From contig JAVHLI010000010.1 of the NCBI GenBank assembly GCA_031082185.1, positions 1-64,000 of the forward strand: a stretch of DNA of 64,000 nucleotides, written 5' to 3'. Both the position numbers and the translations under genes were made by a program. The notes under the pieces are model-generated. The model had not been told where the DNA came from. It searched no databases and saw nothing but the letters and a program-made list of their open reading frames with translations. The DNA comes from a bacterium (GTDB lineage: Bacteria; Sysuimicrobiota; Sysuimicrobiia; Sysuimicrobiales; Humicultoraceae). Every line of letters begins with the position of its first letter. The stretch's first letter is position 1. Positions 50,832-59,774 of the stretch are shown here, in pieces.

Positions 50832-52022
50832 ATGGCGCAGCGCAGGAAGCCCACCCTCACCCCGCAGGAGGCCCGGCAGCTTCACGAGGACGCCCTTGTC
50901 ATAGACACGCAGCAGCCACCGGTTACCACCGGGTTCCTGTTCACCGAGAAGATGAAGGTAGCGCTCGATCAGTTCGTCCGGCAGGGACTGTCGCGCGAGG
51001 AGGCCGCGCCGCCGCTGGTGGACATGGCGGCCCGCGAGATCAAGACCTCCGAGGAGGCGCGCAGGCAGTACATGGACCTCTGGCGTAGGTCCGGCGTCAC
51101 CGTGGCCTGCGGCACCTACTCCGGGACCGCCCGGATGAGCGAGGCGTTCGATCTGGCCGGCAGGCGCATAGCGCAGGCCTACGCGTACATGGACGCTCTG
51201 GGTGGCGAGATGGTGCCGGTCCTCCGCGCCGCCGACGTCGAACGCGCCTACCGCGAAGGGAAGCGCGGCCTGATCCTCGACTTCCAGAACACCACGCCCT
51301 ACGGCGACGACCTGAGCCGGATCGAGTACTTCCACAACCTTGGGGTGCGGATGGTGCAGTTGACCTACAACCTGCGCAACCTGGTCGGCGACGGGTGCAC
51401 CGAGGCCCACCAGGGCGGCCTGTCGTACTTCGGCCGCGAGGTCGTGGGCCGGCTCAACGAACTGAGGACGCTGGTTGACGTCAGCCACTGCAGCGAGCAG
51501 GTGGGCTGGGACGCGCTGAAGATCTCGAAGGCGCCGATCGTCGTATCCCACTCAAGCAGCAAGGCGGTCTGCTACCACGACCGCGGCAAGTCCGATGAGC
51601 TGGCGAAGGCCGTGGCCAATTCGGGCGGCTATTTCGGAGTCGTTGTCCTCCCCGGGTTCCTCTCAACGTTGAAGGAACCGACCCTAGACACGTTTGCCGA
51701 CCACGTCGAACACCTGGTGGACGTCTGCGGCATAGACCACGTCGGCATCGGCACCGACAAGGCCGGCCCGGGCCCGGGGACCGACTCGCTGATCGAGTAT
51801 CCGGCCTCCATGCCCAAGCGCCGCGCCAACTCCTTTGATTGGGGCGGATTCCGGGACGAGGAACACCGGCTGACGCCCGACTACCGCATGAACGGCTTCC
51901 AGGACTTTGGCGACTGGCCCAACCTCACAGTGAAGCTGGCGGAGCGGGGGTTCAACGAGGGTGAGCTGCGCAAGCTGCTCGGACTCAACTTCCTGCGGGT
52001 GTTCCGCGAGGTGGTCGGGTAG
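50832..52022 (+). CDS. M19 (renal dipeptidase)-family protein with altered metal site
   Basis: A 396-residue TIM-barrel protein. Conserved family features are LGVRMVQLTYNLRNLVGDG, YFGREVVGRLNEL, LVDVSHCSEQVGWDAL, IVVSHSSSKAVCYHDRGKSD and the C-terminal LLGLNFLRVFREV. The His residues of DVSHC and SHSS are kept, but the usual N-terminal DGHND reads IDTQQPP (residues 24-30) and the bridging Glu strand reads LILDFQN. It may bind one metal or act on an unusual substrate. GGAGG before ATG. It sits between lhgO and thrC. Confidence 0.85.
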   Translation: MAQRRKPTLTPQEARQLHEDALVIDTQQPPVTTGFLFTEKMKVALDQFVRQGLSREEAAPPLVDMAAREIKTSEEARRQYMDLWRRSGVTVACGTYSGTARMSEAFDLAGRRIAQAYAYMDALGGEMVPVLRAADVERAYREGKRGLILDFQNTTPYGDDLSRIEYFHNLGVRMVQLTYNLRNLVGDGCTEAHQGGLSYFGREVVGRLNELRTLVDVSHCSEQVGWDALKISKAPIVVSHSSSKAVCYHDRGKSDELAKAVANSGGYFGVVVLPGFLSTLKEPTLDTFADHVEHLVDVCGIDHVGIGTDKAGPGPGTDSLIEYPASMPKRRANSFDWGGFRDEEHRLTPDYRMNGFQDFGDWPNLTVKLAERGFNEGELRKLLGLNFLRVFREVVG

Positions 52023-52067
52023 CGCTGGCGGACGGGCCGAGGCCCAAGCCGCTACAAGGAGCCGCAC

Positions 52068-53276
52068 ATGGCCTACAGCTTCCTCTCACATCTGGAGTGC
52101 ACCGCCTGCCGCGAGAGGTTCGATGCCGATCAACTCCTGGGTGTCTGTCCCGCGTGCGGCAAGGTGCTCTACGCCCGGTACGACCTGAACGCCGCGGCCG
52201 CGACGCTCACGCGCGACTCGCTGCGCGGACGGCGGCCGGACATGTGGCGCTACCACGAGGTGATGCCGGTCCGCGATCCTTCCAACGTGTTGAGTCTGGG
52301 CGAGGGGATGACGCCGCTGCTCGATGCGCCGCGCCTGGCCCGGCGCTACGGCCTGCGGACGCTGCTTCTCAAGGACGAAGGGAAGAACCCCACCGGCACT
52401 TTCAAAGCGCGCGGCCTGTGCGCGGCGGTCTCGAGGGCGCGCGAGCTCGGCGTGCGTGCGATCTCGATGCCCACCGCCGGCAACGCCGGAGCGGCGCTGG
52501 CCGCATACGCGGCGCGCGGAGCCCTGGACGCCTACACCGTGATGCCCCAGGACACCCCGGCGATCAACCAGGCGGAGTGCGCCATCTACGGCGCCCGCGC
52601 GTACAGCATCAACGGGCTGATCAACGACGCCGGGCGCGTGCTCCGCGGCCTCGCCCAGCACCGGGGATGGTTCGACATGTCCACCCTGCGGGAGCCCTAC
52701 AGGGTCGAGGGCAAGAAGACGATGGGCTACGAGATCGCCGAAGCCCTGGACTGGGATCTGCCCGACGTTATCGTCTATCCGGCCGGTGGAGGGACCGGGC
52801 TGGTCGGTATCTGGAAGGCGTTCGATGAGATGGAAGCGCTCGGGTGGATCGGAGAGCGCCGGCCGCGCATGGTCGCGGTCCAGGCCGCGGGGTGCGCGCC
52901 CATCGTCCGCGCCTACCTGGAGGGGAAGAGCCACGCCGAGCCGTTCGAGAACGCGCACACGGTCGCCTCGGGACTGCGCGTGCCGGTCGCGATCGGGGAC
53001 TACCTGATGCTGCAGGCAGTGCGCGACAGCGGCGGCACCGCCCTATCGGTTACAGACGACGAGATGCTGGCGGCGATGCGCGAGATGGCGTCGGCCGAAG
53101 GCGTATTCGCCGCGCCCGAGGCCGCGGCCACTCTGGCCGCGCTGCCGGAGCTGATTGACCGCGGCACCGTGACGCCAAAGGACCGCGTGCTGCTCCTGCT
53201 GACCGGCGCCGGGATGAAGTACACGGACCTGGTGCCTGTCAGCCTGCCACCGGTGGATTCGGCAGCCCTGCCTTGA
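52068..53276 (+). CDS. thrC: Threonine synthase
   Basis: A 402-residue fold-type II PLP enzyme. A zinc-ribbon head ([19 protein letters not shown]) precedes [12 protein letters not shown], the PLP lysine in [29 protein letters not shown] and the phosphate loop [10 protein letters not shown]. It converts O-phosphohomoserine to threonine in the cytoplasm. Compared with 7918-9108, motifs here are TFKAR rather than SFKDR. The 3' end overlaps the convergent aldolase gene by 38 bases. I call it thrC on motif and length. Confidence 0.85.
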   Translation: MAYSFLSHLECTACRERFDADQLLGVCPACGKVLYARYDLNAAAATLTRDSLRGRRPDMWRYHEVMPVRDPSNVLSLGEGMTPLLDAPRLARRYGLRTLLLKDEGKNPTGTFKARGLCAAVSRARELGVRAISMPTAGNAGAALAAYAARGALDAYTVMPQDTPAINQAECAIYGARAYSINGLINDAGRVLRGLAQHRGWFDMSTLREPYRVEGKKTMGYEIAEALDWDLPDVIVYPAGGGTGLVGIWKAFDEMEALGWIGERRPRMVAVQAAGCAPIVRAYLEGKSHAEPFENAHTVASGLRVPVAIGDYLMLQAVRDSGGTALSVTDDEMLAAMREMASAEGVFAAPEAAATLAALPELIDRGTVTPKDRVLLLLTGAGMKYTDLVPVSLPPVDSAALP

Positions 53277-54024
53277 TCTTCGCATAGGTGGACGCGGCCG
53301 CGCCGGCCAGCAGCCGCGCGTCGGTCCCGGCTGCCACAAACCGGAACCCCTGGCCCACGCGCTCCAGCGTCTCCTCGGCGCCGGACGCCATGTAGCCCGC
53401 GGCGATACCGTACCGCCGCGTCGCCACCAGGACACGCTCGACGGCCGCCTTGAACTCAGGGTGGTCGAACTTGCGGAAGCAGCCGAGGTTCGCGGAGAGG
53501 TCGTTGGGTCCGATGAAGAGCACGTCCACACCCGGGGTCGAGGCGATCTGTTCCACGTTTGCCAGCGCCTCGGCCGTCTCGATCTGACAGATCACGACCA
53601 CCTGGCTGTTCCACCGGGCGAAGTAGTCGGCCAGGTCCGCGCCGTAGCGATTGACCCGGCTGCCTGCCACCCCCCGGATCCCCTCCGGAGGGTACTTGGC
53701 GGCCGACACCGCGGCCTGCGCCTGCTCGGGCGTGTTGACCAGAGGGACGATCACGCCGTAGGCGCCGCGGTCCAGCGCCTGCTTGATGAGCCCGGGATCG
53801 TTGGCGACCACGCGGACGAGAGGGGTCACGTTGGTGCCCTTCATGGCCCGGAGCTGGTCCTCCATCGTCTCCGTCGTGGCCGGGCCGTGCTCGGTGTCGA
53901 GCAGAAGCCAGTCCATCTCGAAGGCGGCCAGCAACTCAACGATGGACGGCGACGGGATGCTGATCCAGTGGCCTACGGTGGGAAGGCCCTGGGCCAGGCG
54001 AGACTTGAGCGGGTTGGTGAACAT
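53239..54024 (-). CDS. HpcH/HpaI-family class II aldolase
   Basis: About 261 residues. [93 protein letters not shown] and [12 protein letters not shown] carry the metal ligands and substrate-binding residues of pyruvate-forming aldolases (2,4-dihydroxyhept-2-enedioate and 4-hydroxy-2-oxo-acid types). It would cleave a hydroxy-oxo acid to pyruvate plus an aldehyde or oxo acid. ATG at 54024 with GGAGGTG upstream. Probably the last gene of the minus-strand catabolic cluster. Confidence 0.9.
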   Translation of the reverse strand: MFTNPLKSRLAQGLPTVGHWISIPSPSIVELLAAFEMDWLLLDTEHGPATTETMEDQLRAMKGTNVTPLVRVVANDPGLIKQALDRGAYGVIVPLVNTPEQAQAAVSAAKYPPEGIRGVAGSRVNRYGADLADYFARWNSQVVVICQIETAEALANVEQIASTPGVDVLFIGPNDLSANLGCFRKFDHPEFKAAVERVLVATRRYGIAAGYMASGAEETLERVGQGFRFVAAGTDARLLAGAAASTYAKIKAGLPNPPVAG

Positions 54025-54277
54025 GAACTGCGCACCTCCGGAGATGTGAGCGGTTTCTTGGGACGAACTCGTGGAGCGTCCTCTGCTTGGAGCGTCCGTT
54101 GTGTGTATTACGACACGGGGCGAAGGCACCCTTTGTGGTGACGGCGCCGATGGGCATTGCGGTGAAGGCCTGGCGTGACTCCGGCGCGGCAATCCTAGGC
54201 CACCAGAGGCTCGTGGGGGATGTGCCCTGAACGGCGGGGGCGTAGTCCCCGGGTTACCATCCGCCCCGAGCTACGAG
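54025..54277. other. Gap between the aldolase and PIG-L genes
   Basis: No coding sequence recognised. It contains a GGGG/CCCC hairpin around 54236-54252 that could be a weak terminator for the PIG-L gene, in which case the aldolase would have its own promoter here. Confidence 0.35.
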
Positions 54278-55009
54278 TCAAGGGAGGAGGCGACCCACCC
54301 AAGGCGTGCAGCGCTGGAAAGCCTCGGCGAAGCGTATCTCTGGATCTGCTGCCACATAGGCCGCCTGCGTCGCCCGGGAGACCGCACGGCTTCGGTAGCG
54401 GTCCACATGGTAAGGCTGCGTCTTGAACTCCCCGACCGCACGCATCTTCTGGTCCATTACATCCGTAATGTCTATGAACGTGTTCGGATTGAACTCGGTG
54501 GCCTCTGCCAGTGGCTGGGAGGGCTCAAACATCAGGACTTGAGGGGGCGAGATGACCGGCAGATCGGGCTCCACGCCGTCGAGTTGGGCGTAGTACACAG
54601 CATCGAGCGCTGCTCGACAAGCCGCCGCATGATCCGGGTTGTAGGGTTCTTGTTGAGGATGCGTCAGCACGTGAGATGGACGGAAGCTCCGAATCTCTCG
54701 AACGATCCGCATCATGCGCTCTCGGTCGAGCGTCAGAGGCTGATCCGGGTAGTCGAGAAACACCGTCTCTGCTCCGAGAATAAGCGCAGCCGCAAGGGCC
54801 TCTTGGCGGCGAACCTCACTGACCGCGACCTCTGTAGTGCGCCCCCCTCGGGCCCGCCACAACTCGTTTGATTCGCCCCGCGCGCCCAAGCTCAGCACCA
54901 GGACCCGGACCGCAGTCCCGGAATTGCTGTGCTTGGCGATCACTCCGCCTGCTCGTATGCAGAAATCGGCCGCGTGGGCACTAACGACCATGAGACGATC
55001 AACTGCCAT
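54278..55009 (-). CDS. PIG-L/LmbE-family protein, 4-oxalomesaconate hydratase (GalB)-like
   Basis: A 243-residue protein of the zinc-dependent PIG-L fold. The usual AHPDDE motif is replaced by VVSAHAADFCIRAGG (His12, Asp15 kept; first Asp lost), a form I associate with GalB of Pseudomonas, which hydrates 4-oxalomesaconate instead of deacetylating a sugar. LSLGARGESNELWR and LTHPQQEPYNPDHAAACRAA (third zinc ligand His) support this branch. If correct, the product would be 4-carboxy-4-hydroxy-2-oxoadipate, which an aldolase splits to pyruvate and oxaloacetate; an aldolase gene follows. GGAGGTG before ATG. Confidence 0.78.
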   Translation of the reverse strand: MAVDRLMVVSAHAADFCIRAGGVIAKHSNSGTAVRVLVLSLGARGESNELWRARGGRTTEVAVSEVRRQEALAAALILGAETVFLDYPDQPLTLDRERMMRIVREIRSFRPSHVLTHPQQEPYNPDHAAACRAALDAVYYAQLDGVEPDLPVISPPQVLMFEPSQPLAEATEFNPNTFIDITDVMDQKMRAVGEFKTQPYHVDRYRSRAVSRATQAAYVAADPEIRFAEAFQRCTPWVGRLLP

Positions 55010-55124
55010 CGTGACTCACCTCCTGTTTATGGACACATGCTTGAAGCACCGGCCGCGGTCTTTCAAGCGAGGTGCTGGGCGCGAGCAGGCATCTGGTTCT
55101 TCGCGGTCAAGGACCATACGGGCG

Positions 55125-56225
55125 TCAGACGATCGCCGTGTGGGTCTGCGGATCGAACAGGTGCATGCGGCGCATGTTGAACACGACCTCGGCCTCGTGG
55201 CCCATGCGGGCCACGCTGTGGGCATCGACGCGGGCCACAATAGTGTGCGGCCCGCTGCTGAGGTAGAGGATGACGTCGGAGCCCAGCGGCTCGTGGACAT
55301 CGACCATCGCCCGCAGCGTCCAGGCGTGGTTGGCATCGCGCGCAAACGCCTTATCCTGGATGTCCTCGGGCCGGATGCCGAAGATCACCTTCTTGCCCAC
55401 CCAGTCCTTCGCGTGGGGCGCGAGATCGGCCGGGACCGCCATCGCGAACGACCCGGCGTCCACCGCCAGCGTGCCGTTCTTCTGCGCGAGGGTGGCCTCG
55501 ATGAAGCTCATCGCCGGGCTGCCGATGAACCCGGCTACGAACAGGTTGGTCGGCTTCTCGTAGAGGTTGAGGGGACTGTCCACCTGCTGCACTAGGCCGT
55601 CGCGCATGACCACGATCCGGTCGCCCATGGTCATAGCCTCCACTTGGTCGTGCGTGACGTAGATCGTCGTGGTCTGCAGGCGCGCCTGGAGCTTCTTGAT
55701 CTCCGCCCGCGTCTGCACGCGCAGCTTGGCGTCCAGGTTCGACAGCGGCTCGTCCATCAGGAAGACCTGCGGCTCGCGGACGATGGCCCGGCCCAGCGCC
55801 ACGCGCTGTCGCTGGCCGCCCGAGAGCTGCTTGGGCTTGCGCTCCAGCAGTTGCTCAATGCCCAGCAGCCCTGCGGTTTCCTTCACCCGGCGGTCGATCT
55901 CGGGGCGCGGGTACTTGCGCAAACGCAGCCCAAACGCCATGTTGTCGTACACCGACATGTGCGGATACAGCGCGTAGTTCTGAAACACCATAGCGATGTC
56001 GCGATCCTTCGGCGCTACATCGTTCACCCGGCGGTCGCCGATGTAGATGCTGCCGCCGGTGGCCTCCTCCAGCCCGGCCACCAGCCGCAGCGCTGTGGTC
56101 TTGCCGCACCCCGACGGGCCCACCAGCACCGTGAACTGCTGGTCGGGGATCTCCAGGGTCACGTTGTTGACCGCCGTGACATTCTGGAACTGCTTGGTGA
56201 CACCTTCGAGAAACACGCGGGCCAT
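55125..56225 (-). CDS. CUT1-type ABC transporter ATPase (UgpC/MsmX-like)
   Basis: A 366-residue ATPase. Walker [12 protein letters not shown]-loop MVFQNYALYPHMSV, signature LSGGQRQRVALGRAI, Walker B VFLMDEPLSNLDAKLR and H-loop TIYVTHDQVEAM are complete, with a C-terminal TOBE/OB domain including FGIRPEDIQD. It is the only CUT1-type ATPase in the window and belongs to the cluster with permeases at 59775-61615. It could also serve the ATPase-less importer at 36391-39433, as MsmK/MsmX-type subunits do elsewhere. Confidence 0.94.
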   Translation of the reverse strand: MARVFLEGVTKQFQNVTAVNNVTLEIPDQQFTVLVGPSGCGKTTALRLVAGLEEATGGSIYIGDRRVNDVAPKDRDIAMVFQNYALYPHMSVYDNMAFGLRLRKYPRPEIDRRVKETAGLLGIEQLLERKPKQLSGGQRQRVALGRAIVREPQVFLMDEPLSNLDAKLRVQTRAEIKKLQARLQTTTIYVTHDQVEAMTMGDRIVVMRDGLVQQVDSPLNLYEKPTNLFVAGFIGSPAMSFIEATLAQKNGTLAVDAGSFAMAVPADLAPHAKDWVGKKVIFGIRPEDIQDKAFARDANHAWTLRAMVDVHEPLGSDVILYLSSGPHTIVARVDAHSVARMGHEAEVVFNMRRMHLFDPQTHTAIV

Positions 56226-56243
56226 ATACCGCCTCCTGGTGAT

Positions 56244-57449
56244 TCAGAGTGAGCCGGGCACCCCTTGAGCCGCAAGGTCCGCCAGGGCCCGCGCGATACG
56301 CCTCCCGCCCTCGACGACCCGCTCGAGTGCCGTGCAGTACGACACCCGTACGTGCCCTTCGCCTTCGGCTCCAAAGGCACTACCTGGAACCACGGCAACG
56401 CCGGCGTGCTGAAGCAGGTATTCAGCCATTGCGTCGGCGGCCAATCCGTAGACCCGGACATTCGGGAAGAGATAGAAAGCTCCGTGGGGCCGCACGCATG
56501 AGACGCCAGGGATCTCCGCAAGAGCGGCGAGCAACGCCTCACGGCGCCTAGCAAACTCACTTGTCATGTCGGCGACACACTGCTGAGGACCGGAAAGGGC
56601 GGCAGCAGCCCCCGCCTGCGCGAAGGACGTTGCGCATGTGATCAGATACTGATGCACCTTGAGTATTGGTGCTATGAGACGACGCGGGGCGGCGACATAG
56701 CCGATCCGCCAGCCCGTCATCGAGTATGCCTTGGAACAGCCATTCACAAGGAACGTCCGATCGCGCATCCCAGGAAGTGATGCGAAGCTTGTGTGGCGGA
56801 AGCCATCGTACGTAATGTGCTCGTAGATTTCATCTGAAATCACCCAGAGGCCGTGGCGCTCGACCATCCGCGCGACCGCTTCCAGGGTGTCCCGGGAAAG
56901 CCCCACACCCGTGGGATTGTGAGGTGAGTTTAGGATCAATCCGCGAGTCCTCGGCGTGATCCTCGCCTCCAGGATGTCCGGGTGCAGGGCGTAGGCGTCA
57001 GACTCAGCCAGCGGCACGGGCACGGCTGTGGCGCCGAGCATGGCAGGGACTTGGGCGTAGTTGAGCCAGCCAGGATCGAGGACAAGCACCTCGTCGTCCG
57101 GATTGAGGTAAGCGGCAAGAACCAGGAAGATCGCCTCCCCGGCTCCCACCGTCGTGACGATCTCGCCCGACGGGTCGTAGGTGAGACCGTTGTCTCGGGC
57201 GAGCTTGTTCGCGATTGCCTGGCAGAGCGCGGGGGTCCCGTAGTTGGATGTGTAGTGCACCTCGCCGCGGTCCAGCGACGCTTTGGCTGCTTCCTTGATG
57301 TGGGCCGGCGTATCGAAGTCAGGCCGGCCGAGTTCCAGGTGTATGACGTCGACACCCCTTGCCTCGAGCTGTCTGGCCATCTCAAAGATGCGCCTGATCC
57401 CCGAGGGAGGGACCCCCTGCAAACGCCGCGCCTCTTCCGTCATTACCAT
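56244..57449 (-). CDS. Class I PLP aminotransferase (aspartate aminotransferase-like)
   Basis: About 401 residues. IHLELGRPDFDTPAHIKEAA, the VGAGEAIFLVLAAYLNPDDEV binding region, LNSPHNPTGVGLSRDTLEAV (NPTG), VISDEIYEHITYDG (Asp-Tyr pair), the PLP lysine in NGCSKAYSMTGWRIGY and the C-terminal Arg in VRVSYCTALERV match subgroup I-gamma enzymes. It moves an amino group from an amino acid to 2-oxoglutarate. ATG with GGGAGG four bases upstream. Second of two adjacent aminotransferases in the cluster. Confidence 0.92.
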   Translation of the reverse strand: MVMTEEARRLQGVPPSGIRRIFEMARQLEARGVDVIHLELGRPDFDTPAHIKEAAKASLDRGEVHYTSNYGTPALCQAIANKLARDNGLTYDPSGEIVTTVGAGEAIFLVLAAYLNPDDEVLVLDPGWLNYAQVPAMLGATAVPVPLAESDAYALHPDILEARITPRTRGLILNSPHNPTGVGLSRDTLEAVARMVERHGLWVISDEIYEHITYDGFRHTSFASLPGMRDRTFLVNGCSKAYSMTGWRIGYVAAPRRLIAPILKVHQYLITCATSFAQAGAAAALSGPQQCVADMTSEFARRREALLAALAEIPGVSCVRPHGAFYLFPNVRVYGLAADAMAEYLLQHAGVAVVPGSAFGAEGEGHVRVSYCTALERVVEGGRRIARALADLAAQGVPGSL

Positions 57450-57542
57450 CGTACCTCCCGTGCCCGTTCCGCACGACGAACGTTCGCTTCCAAGGAGGGG
57501 CAAGCAGCAGCTCGGGGGGGCCGTTGGCCCCCCCGAGCCGAC

Positions 57543-58673
57543 TTAGACCTTCGCCCCCAAGGTGGCGGTGAATTCCTCCACGAGCTGGAGGCCCTTTTCC
57601 ATGGTCTGCGGCGGTACACCAAATCCGATCCGGATGTGGTTGTCGTAAGATGGGGCATAGCAGACCCCAGGTACCAGATAGACCCGATATGGTTCCTCGG
57701 TGATCAACCGACGGCACAACTCCCATGATCCAATCGGCAGATCGAACCTCGGGAAGCAGATGTATCCCCCGCCGGATGGGACCCACGAGAACACCTTGCT
57801 CTTCTCCATCCAGCGCCGCAACGTCTCAAGATTGCGGCGACCATCCTGCTTACCCGACTCCAGGATCTGGCTGAACTTTGTCGGTTCGAGGACGTAAGCG
57901 CCGATCCGTTCGCTGAGCACATTCGTCACCTGTACGGCGTACCGATGGATGGGGAAGCAGCGATCGTACAGAGCCTTGTCCCGGGTGACCATCCATCCGA
58001 GGCGGAGACCGGCCATGCCAAGCAACTTGGTGACGCTCGCAGCGGACACCCCACGCTCGTAGTGATTGACGACTGACGGGGACATCGGCCCGTCCCATTC
58101 GAGGCCGCGATAGATCTCGTCGGAGAGGATGTAGATACCATGCTTGCGGGCAACGGCACACAGATCGTCCATCTCGGCCGACGTGAGGATTGATCCGGTA
58201 GGGTTGTTTGGATGATTGATGTAGATGAGTTTGGTCTTGTTGGTGATGAGCTTCTTCAGGTCATCAAGATCGGGCTTCCACTTGTTCTCCTGGCGGAGTT
58301 CCCACTTCTTGATTGTGCAGCCCAACCCCTCACAGACCGTGTGCACCTGCATCCAGGCGGGCATCTCAAGGATGACTTCGTCGCCGGCGCCCAGGAGGGC
58401 CATGAGCGGAAGCCAGTTTGCCTCGTAAGTGCCATTGACCGGTAGAATGCAGTCTGGGGTTACATTGTAGTCGAGAGACTTGATAATGCGTTCGAGCAGG
58501 ACCGGCGGGCCGAACCAGTGCCCAGACCAGTCGAGCGACATGTCGGGGTCCAACGCTTCCATGACATCGCGAAGCTTCGAGGCCGGCCGACCAACACTGG
58601 CCAGTGCATACTTGTATCCTGTCTGGCGACCGAAGATGAACCAGTCCCCCAGGAGTTCTCGCTTGATTTCCAC
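57543..58673 (-). CDS. PLP aminotransferase, class I/II
   Basis: A 376-residue fold-type I aminotransferase, only distantly like its neighbour. Visible are LPVNGTYEANWLPLMALLGA GDEV, INHPNNPTGSILTSAEM, LSDEIYRGLEWDG, a PLP lysine in SAASVTKLLGMAGLRLGW and the C-terminal IRIGFGVP. Substrate unknown. GTG start with GGAGG eight bases upstream. Its unusual N-terminus (LGDWFIFGRQTGYKYALASV) hints at a specialised amino acid substrate. Confidence 0.88.
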   Translation of the reverse strand: MEIKRELLGDWFIFGRQTGYKYALASVGRPASKLRDVMEALDPDMSLDWSGHWFGPPVLLERIIKSLDYNVTPDCILPVNGTYEANWLPLMALLGAGDEVILEMPAWMQVHTVCEGLGCTIKKWELRQENKWKPDLDDLKKLITNKTKLIYINHPNNPTGSILTSAEMDDLCAVARKHGIYILSDEIYRGLEWDGPMSPSVVNHYERGVSAASVTKLLGMAGLRLGWMVTRDKALYDRCFPIHRYAVQVTNVLSERIGAYVLEPTKFSQILESGKQDGRRNLETLRRWMEKSKVFSWVPSGGGYICFPRFDLPIGSWELCRRLITEEPYRVYLVPGVCYAPSYDNHIRIGFGVPPQTMEKGLQLVEEFTATLGAKV

Positions 58674-58707
58674 GTGACGGCCTCCTTTGGCAATCCTGCT
58701 CTTGCGC

Positions 58708-59703
58708 CTACTTCGGGTCCGCGAAGCACTTCATCAGGGTGTCTCCGGCGTTGACGACCCTCTTGACGAAGAGAATGCGTACGGTGCCACTCGCCGGCGC
58801 GGTCACCACAGCAAGCCTCTCGCCGAAGACATCGGTGATCTCGGCAAGAGGGGTGCCTTTCGCCACCTGCTGCCCAGGGTGGACCAGCGGGTGGAAGACT
58901 CCGCCGCAGGGAGCCGTCACTCCATAGGCTTCGGCGCGGATCTTCTGAGCGGACGCGGGGACGCCATCGGGGGTCCCGGGGATCATCTTCAGTTCCTTCA
59001 GGACGTTCTGGACGCCCTTGAAGTGGATGGCGACGTGCTCCTCGGCGTACGAACCAAGCCCCCCCACCTCGGAGACAAACCCGGCGACTCCCAGCCGGGC
59101 GGCCTCCCGCACGAAGGTCCCTGGGTTGCCGCTCGTGGCATCATTGACCCACAGGTACTCGGTCCCGAAGGCGCGCGCGATCCGCTCAGACTCCGCGTCC
59201 GTCGACGTGTTCCCGGTTCGGTAGAAGATCGCGAAGGGGAAGAGAATCTCCGGCAGGTCTCCGCCGTGGAGGTCTACTAGGTACTGGCACTTCGCGGTCA
59301 CCTGGGCCAGGACAGTGTGGGCGATCCTCTGGCTCGCCGTCCCATCGGGTCCCCCGGGGAAGACCCGATTGAGGTTCTGGTTGTCCAACGGAACGACATA
59401 CGGAGCCCCGATCATGAACGCGGGCATGTTGAGCACAGGAACCACGACAACCGTGCCCCGGAGCGTCTTGGGATCGATCGTTCGAAAGGTCTTGACTGCG
59501 GCTTCGATGGCGGCGTACTCCAGCGCATGAACGCCGGCATTGACATGTACGCATGGCCCGGGTTCTACCCCATGCACCACCGCAAGCGGGATCCGAACCT
59601 CCTGTCCCAGCGTCTCCATGACAGGAAGCCACCCCGTGGCCTTCATTCCAGGAGCCACCGTCAGGCCCCCGATTTTCGCTGCATCATGAACAGCCCGCCC
59701 CAT
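58708..59703 (-). CDS. Succinylglutamate desuccinylase/aspartoacylase-family deacylase
   Basis: About 331 residues of the M14-type carboxypeptidase fold. Zinc ligands: HVNAGVHALEYAAIEAA (HxxE) and LVDLHGGDLPE (His); catalytic Glu in FVSEVGGLGSYAEE; DNQNLNRVFPG is the family's substrate-binding block. A C-terminal beta-barrel resembling lipoyl domains (APCGGVFHPLVHPGQQVAKG) completes it. It should remove an acyl group from an N-acyl amino acid or a similar amide, supplying the two aminotransferases that follow. ATG with GGAGG upstream. Confidence 0.9.
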   Translation of the reverse strand: MGRAVHDAAKIGGLTVAPGMKATGWLPVMETLGQEVRIPLAVVHGVEPGPCVHVNAGVHALEYAAIEAAVKTFRTIDPKTLRGTVVVVPVLNMPAFMIGAPYVVPLDNQNLNRVFPGGPDGTASQRIAHTVLAQVTAKCQYLVDLHGGDLPEILFPFAIFYRTGNTSTDAESERIARAFGTEYLWVNDATSGNPGTFVREAARLGVAGFVSEVGGLGSYAEEHVAIHFKGVQNVLKELKMIPGTPDGVPASAQKIRAEAYGVTAPCGGVFHPLVHPGQQVAKGTPLAEITDVFGERLAVVTAPASGTVRILFVKRVVNAGDTLMKCFADPK

Positions 59704-59774
59704 ACACGTCCTCCTTTGCAGGATATTCGCACGCTCATGTCCCGATCCGTCACACACGCCCCGTGCGCAGGCAA

